Source of the DNA: Owenia fusiformis
Taxonomy: Eukaryota; Annelida; Polychaeta; Sabellida; Oweniidae
Direction: 5' to 3'
Length of the DNA stretch: 64,000 bases
Assembly: GCA_903813345.2 (NCBI GenBank)
Contig: CAIIXF020000010.1
Coordinates: forward strand, 9,664,349 to 9,728,348
Shown here: positions 29,301 through 41,397 of the stretch, in pieces
Layout: each line of letters starts with the position of its first letter
How positions within the stretch are numbered: position 1 is the first letter of the stretch
Position numbers and translations under genes: made by a program
The notes under the pieces: model-generated
What the model saw: the letters and a program-made list of their open reading frames with translations, nothing else
Database searches by the model: none
What the model was told of the DNA's origin: nothing

Positions 29301-32300
29301 GGCTTTATAGGGGTTTCAATATTCAATTAAGGAAAAAAGTTATTCAAATTGGCATATAATCATTGTTAGCTTGATGCCTTTCAAACAACCCAGGCAAAAT
29401 TATGGAAAAATTGGTTTGATGATAAAATGAAATGGGTTTTCACTATTATTCATTCTAATCTTGGGTGATGTTAAAAGAATTTTTGAACAAAACAACAATC
29501 AAAAATTGTAATTTCGAAGCAAATCTTATTGAAAAGTCACAAGGTCTTATGACGATCAAACAAAAAATGCAAAAATTTAGATACACAGATGTCCTTGAAT
29601 TACTCTTTTATTCAAGAAATAAATGTAATTCAGCACAAATCTCATTATATCCAAATTCCAGAGGTTTCCGTAACTTCATCATCTCAAAAAATAAACTTTT
29701 TGTAGTACTACAGGGGCGTGACATTACCCAAGGGTGACTGAGTAATCCAGCGGAACTTCAAACAATCTCATTTAGCGTCAACATTGACTGTGTAAACATG
29801 TCACTCGGAGGCAAAAATAAATGTGCCCTCATCTCTAACTAGATGCAAAGATCACACATAAATGACATCAACATTCAAATGAGCTTTTCTAAGAAAGCGT
29901 TACTCAAGATATCTATTTTGGTGCAATCGACAGAAGATTAAATTCTCCAGCTCTTGTACAGTGTGAGCAATCATCAGGTTCAGTGGCATGGCAGGAAATG
30001 CAATATAATGTTGTACATACATGTAAACAGATCTTGCATTTTACATAAGAATAAATAGATAAATATTTTTTGAACACCATGGATGAAACAAGCATGAACT
30101 ACAGTTTTCTTCAAAAAAGTATGACAGATAATTCTGTTTTAAAAGTTGATGGAATGAATATAGACTAAGGGGATCTTAATGTCTCATCTTGCCCAAAAAT
30201 GGGTGAAATCCTTGCATAGCGATGTTGTACCTGCCCCAGTGCCCCTTAATACATTTGGCTTTACTGGTCACGACTAGCCTACAATTTCCACCATCAATAG
30301 ACTTTGATAGAAACATACTAGAGCTTGAAAAAAATTGCTCACTGAGGTGCATGCACCTTTCATAATTTATTTCAAATGGTGATTTCATTACTTAATTCTA
30401 ATACCTCATGAGCAGAAAGGTCTGCATCAAAGTATATACGAATGGTGTAAGTTGTTCAGATTTTTCATTTTGGTATATGTTGGACTTAGAGACTGAGCAC
30501 ATCTAAGTTATAACATGAACAATGAACTCCCATCGTTTGTTTTCTAGTATACTTTAAGAATGACAGCCAATTGAAAGTAATTTTACAAAGACAGGGGACT
30601 TTTAAGGATATCAGCCAATAGGAAGTAATTTTACAAAGACAGGACCCTCTCGGGATGTCGGCCAACTGAAAGTTTATAAAAAAAGACAAGACCCTATATA
30701 TTTTGCAAGTCAAGACAAGACCCTATATATTTTGCAAGTCCCTTTAACGATTGAAGCCAACTGAAAGTAATTTAACACAAATAAAACTCTCAGGATATTA
30801 GCCAATTGAAGGTATCTTAACAAAGACAAGACACTTGTAGGATGTGTGAAATAATTGAATCAGCAAAATCAAGAATGTTTCAAACATTCCAAATATGAAT
30901 AACTTGTTTCATCCATCATGCACTGACAGTTGAACTGATAAGCCAATATGCCCACTAAAATTGATATTTGAAATAAATATCATGTCAAAAAATATAACCC
31001 CTAAAATAAACAATAACAAGTAAGTTCATTGACTAAGGTACATAATATTTCACCTTCAATCAGGAATATTTTATTTATATAATACTCCTATTCTGATATA
31101 ATAGGAAATAGCAATTCTCATGCAATTGGTTAATTCTTTTGTATTTTGATGAGAGTTAACTTATTTGTAATGTTTGTGTTTATGTAACATTCTGATTTAC
31201 CCTAACAATGACTCATAGAATAATAGACAACAGCAACGCCATCGTGTAGCAAATCCCATCGAACAGCCATGGCTGGCATTTTTACAAATTATCATCAGAA
31301 AGTGTAATATGCTTCTAAGTAGGTACATATAAAAATTTTCCAAAAAACAAACAAAATCTATTACTTTTTGAGTTATTGTAAAAAACGTAAAAAAACACAT
31401 TAAAATGGTGGCCAGTTTTCAAAATGGCCGCCTACTCCCAAAAGTTCATTGACCAGCAAGGTACATAAATGGCCCCTTCTACCCAAAGTGTCATTAGACA
31501 GTGTGCAATACTTATAGTATTCACATACCATATATAGCGTGTAAAGGCCGCCATTTTTCAAGATGGCTGCCGTGTTTGCATTTCCAGGTTTCTTTCACAT
31601 GGAAATCAATGGGAGGAAAAAATGGGACCAAAAGAATGTTAATTTGGGCAACATACCATGGCAATTTCAATGTCAATTGTAGTGGAGATACAAGTATCGG
31701 AATAAACCAATTATTTTAATTTACCTGATTTTGGAAGATTTAATAATCTATAATCGTATTAAATTCAGGGAAACAACAATACAATCCCTTAGACCCATTC
31801 TCATGGCAAATATGAACATTTATGTATTTTGGTAAGTGATTTTTACCACCATTTAATATCATTGAGGTGACACAGAATAATTCTTCAATTCTGGTAAAAA
31901 TGAGCTAAAAAACATTTTAATTTAAAAGGACATTTGGATTTATCGATCATTTGATGTGGAAATGGCATTTGGGTTCATGCAAAAAAACATGTTTATGAAC
32001 CATGTATGGTTAATTAATGTCAAGCCATAAAATAACCTTAGATATAATTAATTGTGTATACAGGTATACAGAAAACTGCACCCAGAACAGCTAAATTGGG
32101 TTTATCTTTAAATTTTTTATCTCCCTCATGCCAATAATTAATGTTTGAACGAAATTCCTTCTTTCATGTTCAAATATCATAAGCTGATTGTTAAAAAATG
32201 ACAATGATTAATGAACAAGATGCCGAAGTTGCGTTTGCTAATTACGCACATTGTGTAAAAAGGTTGACCTGGGAATAACAAATTGCGCTGAGATCATAAG

Positions 32301-35300
32301 GCTTAAACTTTAATATCATACCATGTGACACATTCTACCTTTCAACCTTATCTATGATCACTGAGGACTAGTGATCCACTCGATTAAGCTAGTTACTGCA
32401 ACGGTTCGTTTCGGTAACAAACTGATTCGGTGACAAAATGTCAGAACCTTGAAGGTACGATTATAATTTTTTCCTTATTTCCTTTTGTTAGGTATATGTC
32501 ATTTGAATTCTGCCTACAAAACAGGAATATTAAAGTAGTACCTTCAAGGTTCCGACATTTTGTTACCTAAACGAATTGTTCCGGTAACCAGCGTAATCGA
32601 GTGGATCACCAGTGCTGAGACAACACAGTAGATGTACAAATTGACTGTTTCCAAAGTAAAAAAACACCTTTGAAAGTCCCTAAGGTTTAAAGATGCAAAA
32701 AAGAAATTGAATAAGAAGGAATTCAATAGTCCTTTTGTAATGTTTTTGCACCCTAGAAAGTTTGAAATTCAACAAAAAATAATTTTACTCAAGTTTATTG
32801 TTAATTAAAGTTGTGACAAAGATTGGAGATGAGTTTACAATATTTTTTGTTCACATTCCATGTTATGTTTAATTTCTAAAAGGTCCAATAGTTTTGCCTT
32901 TATATCACAATAACATTTTTTTAATTTCAAGGTTTAAATCTCACAATAACATATAGTTCATCTTAAATATTTAGTAACTACTATACTTGATAAGACATCT
33001 AAAATATTTTGAAGCAGAATTACAAGGGAAAAATTTGAATCGATTCTTATATTATATAGTTATTCGAATAACTTCAAACAAATCAAACTGGGGAGATTCT
33101 ATGTAACGTTTTACAGTGTAGGGCAAAGAGTCTTTTTTGTTGTCATTTTAAGAGGTTACATAGAATCTGCTCAGCAGGGTTTTTGTAGACAAAGCATGAT
33201 TTTAAAAGAACTGATCTAAATAACACGAAGTCTTTTATCTAAGAATAATTCATCAAATCTACATTCTATGATGTGTTTCAATTTTAGAGTGGGAGAAAGT
33301 TTATTCTAGCTATTGTAAAACACATTAAATTTGCGGACATCTTGAATTTGTATATATTCGCGTAAGTGTAAAATCGCGAATTCAGGATGCCGGGAATTTA
33401 AAATCATATAACTGGCAAAAATTTAACCACTTGCAAAAATTGCGAAAAACATAAATACATGTATGTGAAAAGAAACAAATGTACGAATTCATAAAAATTG
33501 CTCCCACGAATTCAATGTATTTACAGTATCAAAGTGCAGCAAAAGGGTTCATAGCAAATCAAAATGAGGTATTGCCTAGTAAGCACCATGTCAGGTAGAA
33601 TATGGGATATATCAACTTCAGTAATCCAGAATCTTCCCCTCCCTCTATTGTTATATGATGGATGAAAAATAATTGACAAAATAAATTACATTAATATATT
33701 AGAAAATCTCTAGAGAATTGTCACATTGCTTGAGTGGATTTGAAGTTATCTGAGGACAGATTCTTTGGATGACGAAATATTACGATTTTCAATTCACTAA
33801 TTTTTGATTTGTATGTCATTATGTTATCGTGTCACATGTTATCTGCTTTGATTGTGACGCATGATTTCATATTTTGATTACTCAACCTGATGAAAAATTT
33901 GGATTTCAAAGTCTTTTTCTGCAATTATACATATATAATAAAAAAATTAAACTGTACCATTGCTGGTGTCTACATTTAGTGCATTTCTGATATACGAAAA
34001 TCTTCAAAATATTGGTAAAAAAATAGACTTAATTTCATTGCATCACATTATAAAACTTTTGATTTTTCATCAAGACCTCTGACGTAAAACTAATTTTGAA
34101 CTTTTTATGTTTCAAGTAAGTCCAGATGTCACTGAATATGGATGTTTTTTGCAAGCAATCAGAACAAAATGATTTATACTCAAGCCTCAGTTCCAATATA
34201 CTATTACATTTTTTATACAATTCATCTTAATCAAAATAATTTATAAATTTTCTCAATCGGAAAAATTCGATATTGAATTGGAATTTATACCATTGTTCCA
34301 TGTCGGAATATGTTTCATTAAGACGTTAATTTTTATTCATTTATCATAAATGGAGATTGTCTATATTAACGTGACTTTTTTACTATTAAGACTATGATTT
34401 GTGTTTTTATAGTGTAACATCAGGGGCCTTTCATATCTATCAAGTTAAGCCCTCATCTTGATTTCTCCAATTGAGTAAGTTTATTAAATTTGTTTGTCGT
34501 AAAATTTTCTGATATGAGCAGAACGCACCAAAGTACCATGATAATAAAACACAATATGGAGTTTCCACCCAGTTACGTGACACAGGGGTTCATCTGTTAT
34601 GCTACTAAATGGGGCGTAATCAATCGCTACAGAGTTAGAGTTAATTAATATTTTCAATCACAACAATTAAAGGTTCTCGTAGGATTACTAAATTCACCAT
34701 TCGATTATTATAAAAAATCATTCTGCAAGAATTTTTGATATTCCATAATTGTCCCCAGAAATTAGCACATACGTGTATATATATATACATGTATTTGTTT
34801 GATTCAAGAGGTAGGTTAGGCCCCTACAGGTTGATGTCCTGTAAATAATGTTAATGACCAGGAAACCAGGCTTGCTTATTGTGCCCTTAAAAATCTCAAA
34901 AAAATGATTAAAAAAACGTTTAACAAGGAAGGTTTAGGCTTATAGGTCTTTTGATGTCTTCCTGGTCTTAAAATGTACAGGTAATAGATATCATATAAAT
35001 CGAGATGATAAACATTTTGCCAAGGTTCCACTTTTGGATTGTGGAGAATTTTCATAGACAACACTTATTCCAATTGATGACATAAAAAAAATAAACATTC
35101 ATGTATATCCATCCAAATCATATAACATACTGATTTACTTTTTGTTTTCATACTTTTAAAGACCAAAAAACAAGTTAATACACCTCTGTAATATACTACA
35201 GTATCTTTTCCAGTGTGACATCATCACAAACTTGGTCTTAACTATGTTCAGTGACCATATAAGGGGGTAAATAAATTTGAAAGAAAGTTAAATCCTTGAC

Positions 35301-38300
35301 AATCAAAAGGACAAATCAAGAAATTAACCCAAAAGCCATCGTCAAAGGTTCAGTTCTATTTAAAGTACATAACATAATCATAAGAATGGCATTTCATTCA
35401 AGCGAAGAAGTGATTACGAAATCCAGTCAAGACCTGGGAATCTTATATAGCATATGACACCACGGAAATTTTTCACTCGGCATAATCCTCTAATTTTGGT
35501 TCATTGACGAGATTATTGTGAGAATCTTAGTATATCAAGGAAAAATAATCAAAGGATTACTACGATTTTCTACTATTACCCATTTATTAAATAAGGTTCA
35601 CAAATAAAAGATAATTAGGTTATAAATCATGTTCAATAGGATGTAGTACTATTTCTCAGTTAACTTCAAACGAAATTAGTTTTTTCTTAATAGACAAGAA
35701 TGTAAGGCCTACTGCTACAATGAAGTAATTGTCATTGCATATTTTGGATGCCAGGGCCAATTTATTCTGCAGAAGAGGGACTTTCATTATAAACAGAGAG
35801 AAAAACTCTAATCTTTCTGGAAGCCTGAATTTTTTAACTTGGTGGTATTGACATTTTCCTCTTAGCCATCTGGTGACCAAAGCTGGAACTAATGTTATCT
35901 CACAGATATCCAAGTAAATTATTCATCGGCTTTAGTTAGACTACATTATTGAACTCCCGAAGTCATATCTGGTATCTGATCATATATACTAATATTGTTA
36001 ATCTTTACCCCCTCCCCTCTTATCAACTTTCTGACCAAAATGGTTATACTTGTTACCCGGGGGTTGTCAGAGATTTACACTAGCTAGTTTACACATATAG
36101 TCAATTGAATGACAAATTTAAGTAAAAAATTAGGTCAACACACTGGTCATTAGCTTTCATAATTATTTTCTAAAATGTAAAAATCATTACACAATTTGTG
36201 AAATCGAACATCCCAAGACTGATGCAAGAGACCATGCACACATTTTCTCCTGGTTATAGTGGCTTCCTTTAATAATCAGAAAATTTTGCTCTCTTTTTTC
36301 CTGGCATGGCATACCTCAACAAGGCATGCAAAATGTCACCACCTGCCATTTGTTACAGATGCCAACCGCCGATGCTGAACACTGTCCACGAAAAAGTTGG
36401 AGACTATAACAAAATGTCACCACTTGTGGTGGAAACATGATAAAAGAATACAAAATGGCAAAATAAATGAATCAGAAAAATTCAAATTCTTCCAATCAGT
36501 TTTCTAAGTTTTAAACGTTATTGTTTATTCTCCTCACTTGCCTAAGGGAAGACTTGAAACACATCAGTTTGGTAAATGTTATGATCCTGTATGTATCATA
36601 CATAACCCATAAATGAAACATCAAAGTGATGATTTAAAAATGTGAAATTGAGTGAAATCTCTTTCAACAAAAAAAACAATTAAATGAAATAGGTATGAGA
36701 TATAGATCTCATAATTGTATGGAAATACAAGAAAACTGATCAATTCATTCAATTTCAGAGAGATATTCTATAAAACATTCATTATTTAGTGTAGTTTCTT
36801 TCCGGTTTTACCTGTTAAAAGAAAGACTACTCAGTGCATCTCGGGTAATTAAATTCATGTTAAACTCAACTGAAAGGACTTTAAAGTCATTTATGAACAT
36901 ATGACTGACATAATTAGCTCAGCTCTCATTTGTCATTTTTTCTTAATTTACAGAGACTTGTTGTTTTTGTTAATGATAATAGCATGGATATTCCTAAATA
37001 GTATTTGAATTTTCAAAGATCAGAAATGACCTGCTGTAAAATACTCTAGTTATTGTATTTCATTCACAATAAATTTCTGTTGACCATACAACTAATTTAT
37101 CAAGACATATTGTCCATTAATAATCATATGGTTTAACAAAATAATTAATTTGATCTGGAATTAAATTAAACTTTATTTCAATCTATCAATTGCCTTTGTC
37201 CTATAATTGGTACTTAAATATGATTATATGGACAATGGTCTTAATATGTTCCTAGTGTTTAATTCTATGAATTAACAATAAAGCTTTATTGGTTTATTGC
37301 TATTAATGACAACAGAGCATCTGTGTTGTTGGTCACTATTAACAACAGTTCCATCTATTTTCAAACAAAAGCTTTTTTGGCGCCATTAGTGAATTTAGAC
37401 TCATTTGTGTACTTTTCTTAGATATAAGAATGTACGTATATTCACTCGCTTGGTGTAAATGTTGCTCAGTTTGATAGTAAATATTCAAGACTAATCTACT
37501 ATTCATAACATTCGAGATATTAACAGTAATATTCCTTTTATATATCAAAGCAAACACTAAATTAGGACATAATCATTGGTGTGATTGGGCAGTTTCAGTT
37601 ATTTTGGAGTTTGAATGCATCAATGTATAATATTCCCAGGGGCTAAGAATTCTTGAACATCATGTATATAATTTCCTCAGTGTTCTTCCCAGAATTTTGC
37701 CTCAAGTGGGAACAAAATTCTCATTTTCACAATTCAGACCAAAATCGTCAAAATATGCCCATTTTTCATGATTTTTCTCATTTTCAAGTGGGTGCAAATG
37801 GATTTTCAGGTGGGTGCAAGACTGATTTTTGAAATTTCAGTTGGCTGCTGTGTCCATTTGCTTTAATGCTGGAGAGATCACTGATCTTATGTTATACTTA
37901 CTTGTTACAACAATACTATGACTAGATCCGCAGGAGACCAATCGGATTCTTGACCCATATTTGCTGCTGAACTGCTCCACAATACCATCATGGCCACCAA
38001 CATCTTTCTCATTTTTGTGACAATGTTGATAAAATTCCCCACTTCCCCAGCATAAGAACTTCCCCCTTTCCAAGTCCTCATTGTCAATTCCAGCATCTTG
38101 TACCATCTCAATGACACTTTCTCCAATCTGTGCATCATTCGCATCTGCAGTTTTTGCACCTTCTGTTGAGTTTGATGTTTCAATTCTAAGTTCATCATTA
38201 ACACTGTTCATATGTTCATTAATATCTGCCTGAATTTGTTCTGTGAGATTAATATCCTTGGCACTGTGAGATTCATCCTTATTTATTGCTTCATCAAAAC

Positions 38301-38932
38301 CATCCACATGTTCTTTTTCAGTTTTTAAATGTGTGACATCTTCAGGAAGGTCATTTCCATCAAAAATATATTCATCATTATAAACAACATTAGTTTCACT
38401 TAGAGGAGGAAGATCTTCAGAAAGTTCATTTGGGTTTTCACCAGGAGTGTCATTGGTTTTGGTATTTAAGACATCATTATCATTCGCATCAGGGACAACA
38501 TCAGGAGGGACTGTTTCTAATCTATCAGGAGATTCATTTTCCACTTTATCAAGTGTTAAATTTTCAAGATCATTGGCACTTTCATGATCTGCAGCACTGA
38601 TATGATTTTGAGGTGACTTAGGTTTTGGAATGATAGAATGATACGAAGATGCATTCTTTGTATGTTTGGTGTCTTTTTGTGACCTGACATCTATCTTTTG
38701 ATTAGCTGAATTATATTCACTTTCCTCGATGAGGGATATAGTAGGAGGGTATCTTGGGAGGTGGTTCTTGCCAGTTATGAGCATGAAACCTTGGTTAAAG
38801 TCTGCTTGCTCAGCTACAGATGGTCCACCATTTTCAAGATGGCTGCCATCTCCGTCTGCTATTTCCTCAGTTGGGTCATCCATATTTGTTGCTATACATC
38901 ATGTATGGTAAGGTTTGAATGTGATACTTCAA
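14210..38932 (-). CDS. RCC1-repeat protein gene (3' end not found)
   Basis: Six exons were assembled: 37902-38932 (ATG at 38883), 26060-26102, 20835-21048, 19519-19628, 17096-17220 and 14210-14359. All junctions are GT-AG and all phases agree (1, 2, 0, 2, 1, 1). The result is 541 codons, still open at the 3' end. Residues 1 to about 270 are acidic and low-complexity (rich in D, E, N, S), probably disordered. Five RCC1-type repeats follow, shown by WGSGEFYQH, VSCGSSHSIVV, YVWGNGNSGQLGCGD, VACGGRHTF, VACGEKHTL, GNNAFGQIGTGD and VAAGQSHSMALT. RCC1 repeats form a beta-propeller that acts as a guanine exchange factor or a binding scaffold. No kinase, BTB, HECT or DH domain is visible in the part seen. 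It could be an RPGR-, NEK8/9- or alsin-like protein or a lineage-specific one; I cannot choose. Confidence 0.85.
14398..14535 (+). mobile_element. MITE, ATGTCACCAC family, copy 1
   Basis: The element begins AACATGCAA.ATGTTACCACC, continues TGCCATTTGTTACAGAT, then has a variable CCAACAC-rich middle. It ends with ATGTCACCACTTGTGGTGGTGACAT, split here only by its own loop. The left end (ATGTCACCAC) and right end (GTGGTGACAT) are inverted. The 3' end carries an extra inverted copy that forms a short hairpin. It lies in an intron of the RCC1-repeat gene. Confidence 0.8.
14782..15404. mobile_element. Mariner-like non-autonomous element with long TIRs
   Basis: It starts CAGGGTGTCAAATAAGTCC and ends with the inverse GGACTTATTTGACACCCTG, flanked by TA on both sides (a TA target duplication). 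The inversion continues inward: GATATATCATTGGA near 14860 pairs with TCCAATGATATATC near 15330, so the TIRs reach about 100 bp or more. Total length is 623 bp. It contains a poly-C run at 14804-14822 and no open transposase. TA duplication and CAGGG ends are typical of Tc1/mariner-derived MITEs. It lies in the intron before the last recognised RCC1 exon. Confidence 0.8.
15405..16940. other. RCC1-gene intron sequence
   Basis: AT-rich, with a C-rich tract at 15517-15541. No exon seen. Confidence 0.6.
16941..17072 (+). mobile_element. MITE, ATGTCACCAC family, copy 2
   Basis: TTAACATGCAAAATAACACC, then the family core CTGCCATTTGTTACAGAC, ending CAATATGTCACAACTG. The terminal hairpin is decayed. 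The right end lies only 24 bp from the RCC1 exon at 17096-17220. Confidence 0.75.
17096..17220 (-). CDS. RCC1-repeat gene, exon with repeat 4
   Basis: Acceptor CTTTCAG|GAACAA, donor AGATG|GTACGT, 125 nt. It encodes NNAFGQIGTGDREEAVVP and IKHIATGANHNIIVDG, one RCC1 unit. Confidence 0.9.
17221..19082. other. RCC1-gene intron sequence
   Basis: AT-rich and without a recognised exon or element. Confidence 0.6.
19083..19220 (+). mobile_element. MITE, ATGTCACCAC family, copy 3
   Basis: ACAAGGTATTAACATACAAA, then ATGTCACCACCTGCCATTTG, ending AATATGTCACCACTTGCATAAA. The right inverted arm is lost. Confidence 0.75.
19519..19628 (-). CDS. RCC1-repeat gene, exon with repeat 3-4
   Basis: Acceptor CTTCTAG|GTGAAG, donor CTGGG|GTAGGT, 110 nt, phase 0 to 2. 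It encodes RPVRQVACGEKHTLILFKDG and then AVATLG. The expected aromatic-Trp of the blade start is replaced by TLG. Confidence 0.88.
20835..21048 (-). CDS. RCC1-repeat gene, exon with repeat 2-3
   Basis: Acceptor TTTTGTAG|ACTTGG, donor AATCAG|GTGAGT, 214 nt. It encodes LGCGDTRP, a basic loop (KSKNTPQ region), VACGGRHTFIVMEN and MFSFGNNFYAQLGYD, which are canonical RCC1 positions. Confidence 0.9.
21049..25820. other. RCC1-gene intron sequence
   Basis: No exon seen. It contains a (CCCCCA)n tract at 24719-24743 and a short ZnF-free, transposon-like patch at 24430-24580 (GGAGGTGTTTCACTGATAG), which resembles sequence at 57880-57950. Otherwise it is AT-rich with dense stops. Confidence 0.55.
25821..25997 (+). 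mobile_element. MITE, ATGTCACCAC family, copy 4
   Basis: GCATTAACATGCAAAATGTC, ATCACCTGCCATTTGTTACA, ending TATGTCATCACTTCTGGAGG with GTGACATAAAAA after it. The middle is longer than in other copies (about 175 bp in total). It lies 62 bp from the 43-nt RCC1 microexon. Confidence 0.8.
26060..26102 (-). CDS. RCC1-repeat gene, 43-nt microexon
   Basis: TTTGTTTCAG|AT...GGACA|GTAAGT. It encodes GGDIYVWGNGNSG, the first strand and turn of an RCC1 blade, joining N from the exon before and Q from the exon after. Entry in phase 1 and exit in phase 2 both fit the neighbouring exons, which supports the 11.8-kb intron between this exon and 37902. Confidence 0.85.
26103..30545. other. RCC1-gene large intron, right-hand part
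   Basis: AT-rich sequence with no exon supported. The short ORFs at 26519-27161 and 28333-29737 have no splice partners or recognisable motifs. Confidence 0.55.
30546..30845. repeat. About 55-bp degenerate tandem repeat
   Basis: Five to six units around GCCAATTGAAAGTAATTTTA followed by CAAAGACAGGACCCT. One internal 38-bp segment (AAGACAAGACCCTATATATT and the bases after it) is directly doubled. Confidence 0.8.
30846..32367. other. RCC1-gene large intron, middle
   Basis: No exon. Around 31400-31570 two opposed AAAATGGCCGCC / GGCCGCCATTTT segments suggest a decayed short inverted-repeat element. Confidence 0.5.
32368..32612. mobile_element. MITE with about 90-bp terminal inverted repeats
   Basis: Left end CTAGTGATCCACTCGATTA, right end TAATCGAGTGGATCACCAG. 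The inverse match continues inward through GGTAACA/TGTTACC and AACCTTGAAGGTAC / GTACCTTCAAGGTT. This leaves only about 60 bp of loop in a 245-bp element. There is no ORF. The target duplication is not clear. It lies in the large RCC1-gene intron. Confidence 0.8.
33318..33529. mobile_element. Probable decayed MITE fragment
   Basis: Contains AATTCGCG / CGCGAATTC, AAAATTGCGAAAA and a terminal CGAATTCAATGTATTTACAG. This is the style of short inverted-repeat elements common in marine invertebrate genomes. The boundaries are approximate. Confidence 0.4.
36318..36440 (+). mobile_element. MITE, ATGTCACCAC family, copy 5
   Basis: AACAAGGCATGCAAAATGTC, ACCACCTGCCATTTGTTACA, ending AAAATGTCACCACTTGTGGT with GGAAACATG after it. 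It lies in the large intron. Confidence 0.8.
37680..37830 (+). repeat. Dispersed repeat, GTGGGTGCAA family, copy 1
   Basis: AAAATTCTCATTTTCACAAT, then TCAGACCAAAATCG and AAGTGGGTGCAAATGGATTT. The same order of words occurs at 47408-47505. Confidence 0.65.
37902..38932 (-). CDS. RCC1-repeat gene, first coding exon
   Basis: The start is the ATG at 38883, opening MDDPTEEIADGDG. A pyrimidine-rich acceptor (TTGTTTTCCAG|TTGAAG) places the exon edge at 38932, so about 49 nt of 5' UTR is included and a non-coding first exon must lie upstream. Two ATGs just upstream open a short overlapping uORF (MMYSNKYG). The coding part is 982 nt and ends in phase 1 at CAA|GTAAGT. The acidic region is followed by the first RCC1-like repeat, from FLCWGSGEF to SCGSSHSIVVT. 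Confidence 0.85.
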
Positions 38933-40829
38933 CTGGAAAACAACAAATTATATTTTAACCCATTTAACAAATATATGTTTGAATAACATGTATTGAAATA
39001 TATGTATAAATATATGGGTTGTTATGACAGTAAAGCTGTTAAAGACATGTGCTAAAAAATTAGTCAAAACTAAATATTCAGATAAAATACACTCTAGGTG
39101 GAAATTATGTTTTTTGCATAAATTATGCGACCATGTTTATAGTTCGGGTTATTGAACTGTGAATATTCTCCAGATAATCAATGGTGAAGGTGTTAAACTA
39201 GTCTGCAGGTAAACTTTATTGATAGAAGCTTCTAATAGCATCTTGTTGAGAGACAAGGTGGATCAATAAGAACCATCAGTACACCATACAAGATCGAGTG
39301 AATGTTTGGTTTAGCCTGTGGTGAAACTATAATTAAAAAACATTAAAGTCATGTCTTAACCTGGGGAGACTCTGTCAGGATCATTTTCTATTCAAAAATA
39401 TATTGATAAAGTATGAAGTATATTTTTACTAAAATGTATGAAATGTTTTTATTGAAATGTAAAGGAATCCAACTGTTCATGATGATCTTCACTGAAAATC
39501 AACATCTTTATATTACGTCATTATATGTATTATTCGTAAATGTGTAAAATTCATATGTTTTAAAGCTTCTCTTACTTCTTTTATTCTTTTCTGAACTTAT
39601 CATAAAATCCAAAAAGAATTAAACATTAATTGTTTTGTTAAAATATACACAGTTCCTCAAAGTAAGATTAATTAACGACTGACCTCTGAACTGTTAGAGC
39701 AACCTGTTTAATTTGTACACTGTCAAATGCTAAAATTGACGATAAGAGAGTTGAAAGCCCATGATCTAGGATATAACCAAATATTCAGAGCAAAAACATT
39801 TCTAGTTATGAAGAAGTTCCACTTTGACTCATTCAATCTAAGGACATTTACCTGTGAATATTGTGTGTAAACATGTGTTAACTTCATAAGAATTAGTCAA
39901 ATCACTCACTTACCACTTGGCTGTGAATAGCAATGCAAATATACCTGACTTAATCAAACATTAGAAATACTCTAAGAAATCAATCCCAAATATATTTACT
40001 AATCATGATCTTTCTTTTGATAGCCTGCCATATCTACAAGGTAATCTAAATAAGGCACGCTCGGGAGTTTCTCCGATACAATTCGAACAACTAACTCAGA
40101 TTGTATTTCGACTTGTCAAAATTTCGAACCATTTAATAAGACATTTGGCTCAACATGCATGTTCTAAAAGATGCTATATAAATATTTATAGTTAATATAA
40201 ACCCTCACATAATCAGAATTTCAAACATCACAATTACAGGTATATGCAATATAATATATAATATTACACAAGTAATCAATACATTTACTCAGATTGAAAC
40301 ATTCAAGAAAAAAGGAAAACTAATATATAAATTTAGGTGTAATTAATCTTTCATGATTTTGTCAGCTAATAACACAGATTTTGTCAATAAAATTCATTTG
40401 AATAACAACCAAATATTCTCGATTGCTTGAATAGTTCTATTCCTACTTCACTACAGTATTTCTGAGCTTTTATAGAACTCCATATTTACAGGTCTGGATC
40501 ATTTATAGACAGACGTTAAAAGCTACTCCAAATTCATAATGAAAATACAAGGTAAAATAACATTCAAAAACATACTATTTTAGGAAGTATTGTGTTCGAT
40601 TTTATCCTTAAACTCTCCGGTTATATCTGTGAATAGAAGTTATGTCTAAATACTACTTAAGATAAACAGATTACTTAATTGTAAGCCTTGCACATTGATA
40701 ATCTAAACCAACTTAGTTACCAGTAAAATATATTTTAGCTCTAGGAGGTATTCAATGGCTCACTAAATGGTGTTACTGTTACTGTTGATTCAGAAATTGT
40801 AAAACGTAAACAACATACTTAAAATACAT
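38933..40829. promoter_or_regulatory. Upstream region of the RCC1-repeat gene (promoter not resolved)
   Basis: The acceptor at 38932 requires at least one upstream non-coding exon on the minus strand. AT-rich sequence reaches to the DIRS insertion at 40830. I see no CpG-rich stretch or clear core promoter motif. The transcription start could lie here or beyond the retrotransposon. Confidence 0.3.
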
Positions 40830-40906
40830 ATTCTACCATGTTACATATTCAATGAGGTCACGTGAGAAAGCATTGCGCACGCAACAGACGTTTGAAATAT
40901 CAGTGT
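40830..40906 (+). repeat. DIRS left inverted terminal repeat
   Basis: Begins ATTCTACCATGTTACATATT and continues through AAGCATTGCGCACGCAACAG to GTTTGAAATATC. It is inverse to 46088-46165 with a few mismatches. Confidence 0.9.
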
Positions 40907-41397
40907 GTTGCAGACACGCGAATAGAACAGACGTATCGCCTTTGGTGCGATATATACGGTTAGTGAATTAAAAGTTTTTCATTAAACCTTCACTTATTAT
41001 TGATCAGTATTCTGTTGGGAAGCAAAAGAGTATAATTACAATTTTGTTATCTATGATGCTGATTATTTTCATCATTTTGACACGGTCAATTTGATATTTC
41101 AATTTCTTTGTTCCGTTTCCTTTGTTTAAAAAGGCGGGAGAAACAGTCAATAAATATTGACTCACCCTTTAATGCCTTTATGCATACGTTTTTCTACCAC
41201 ACTGCGTGGAATTAAAACGTCCTTTGACCATTCAACTGTTCAAAAACAGTTATTTATACGTGCTGTCGCATGATTGTACAATTCTGAGTACAAAAACATA
41301 CCACGTGCAATATCATTGACACGTTCAACTGCTCAATAGCAGTTCTGCTCAATAGCAATCAGTTCATGCGTTCAGAGTTAGTGCATGTATAAATCGT

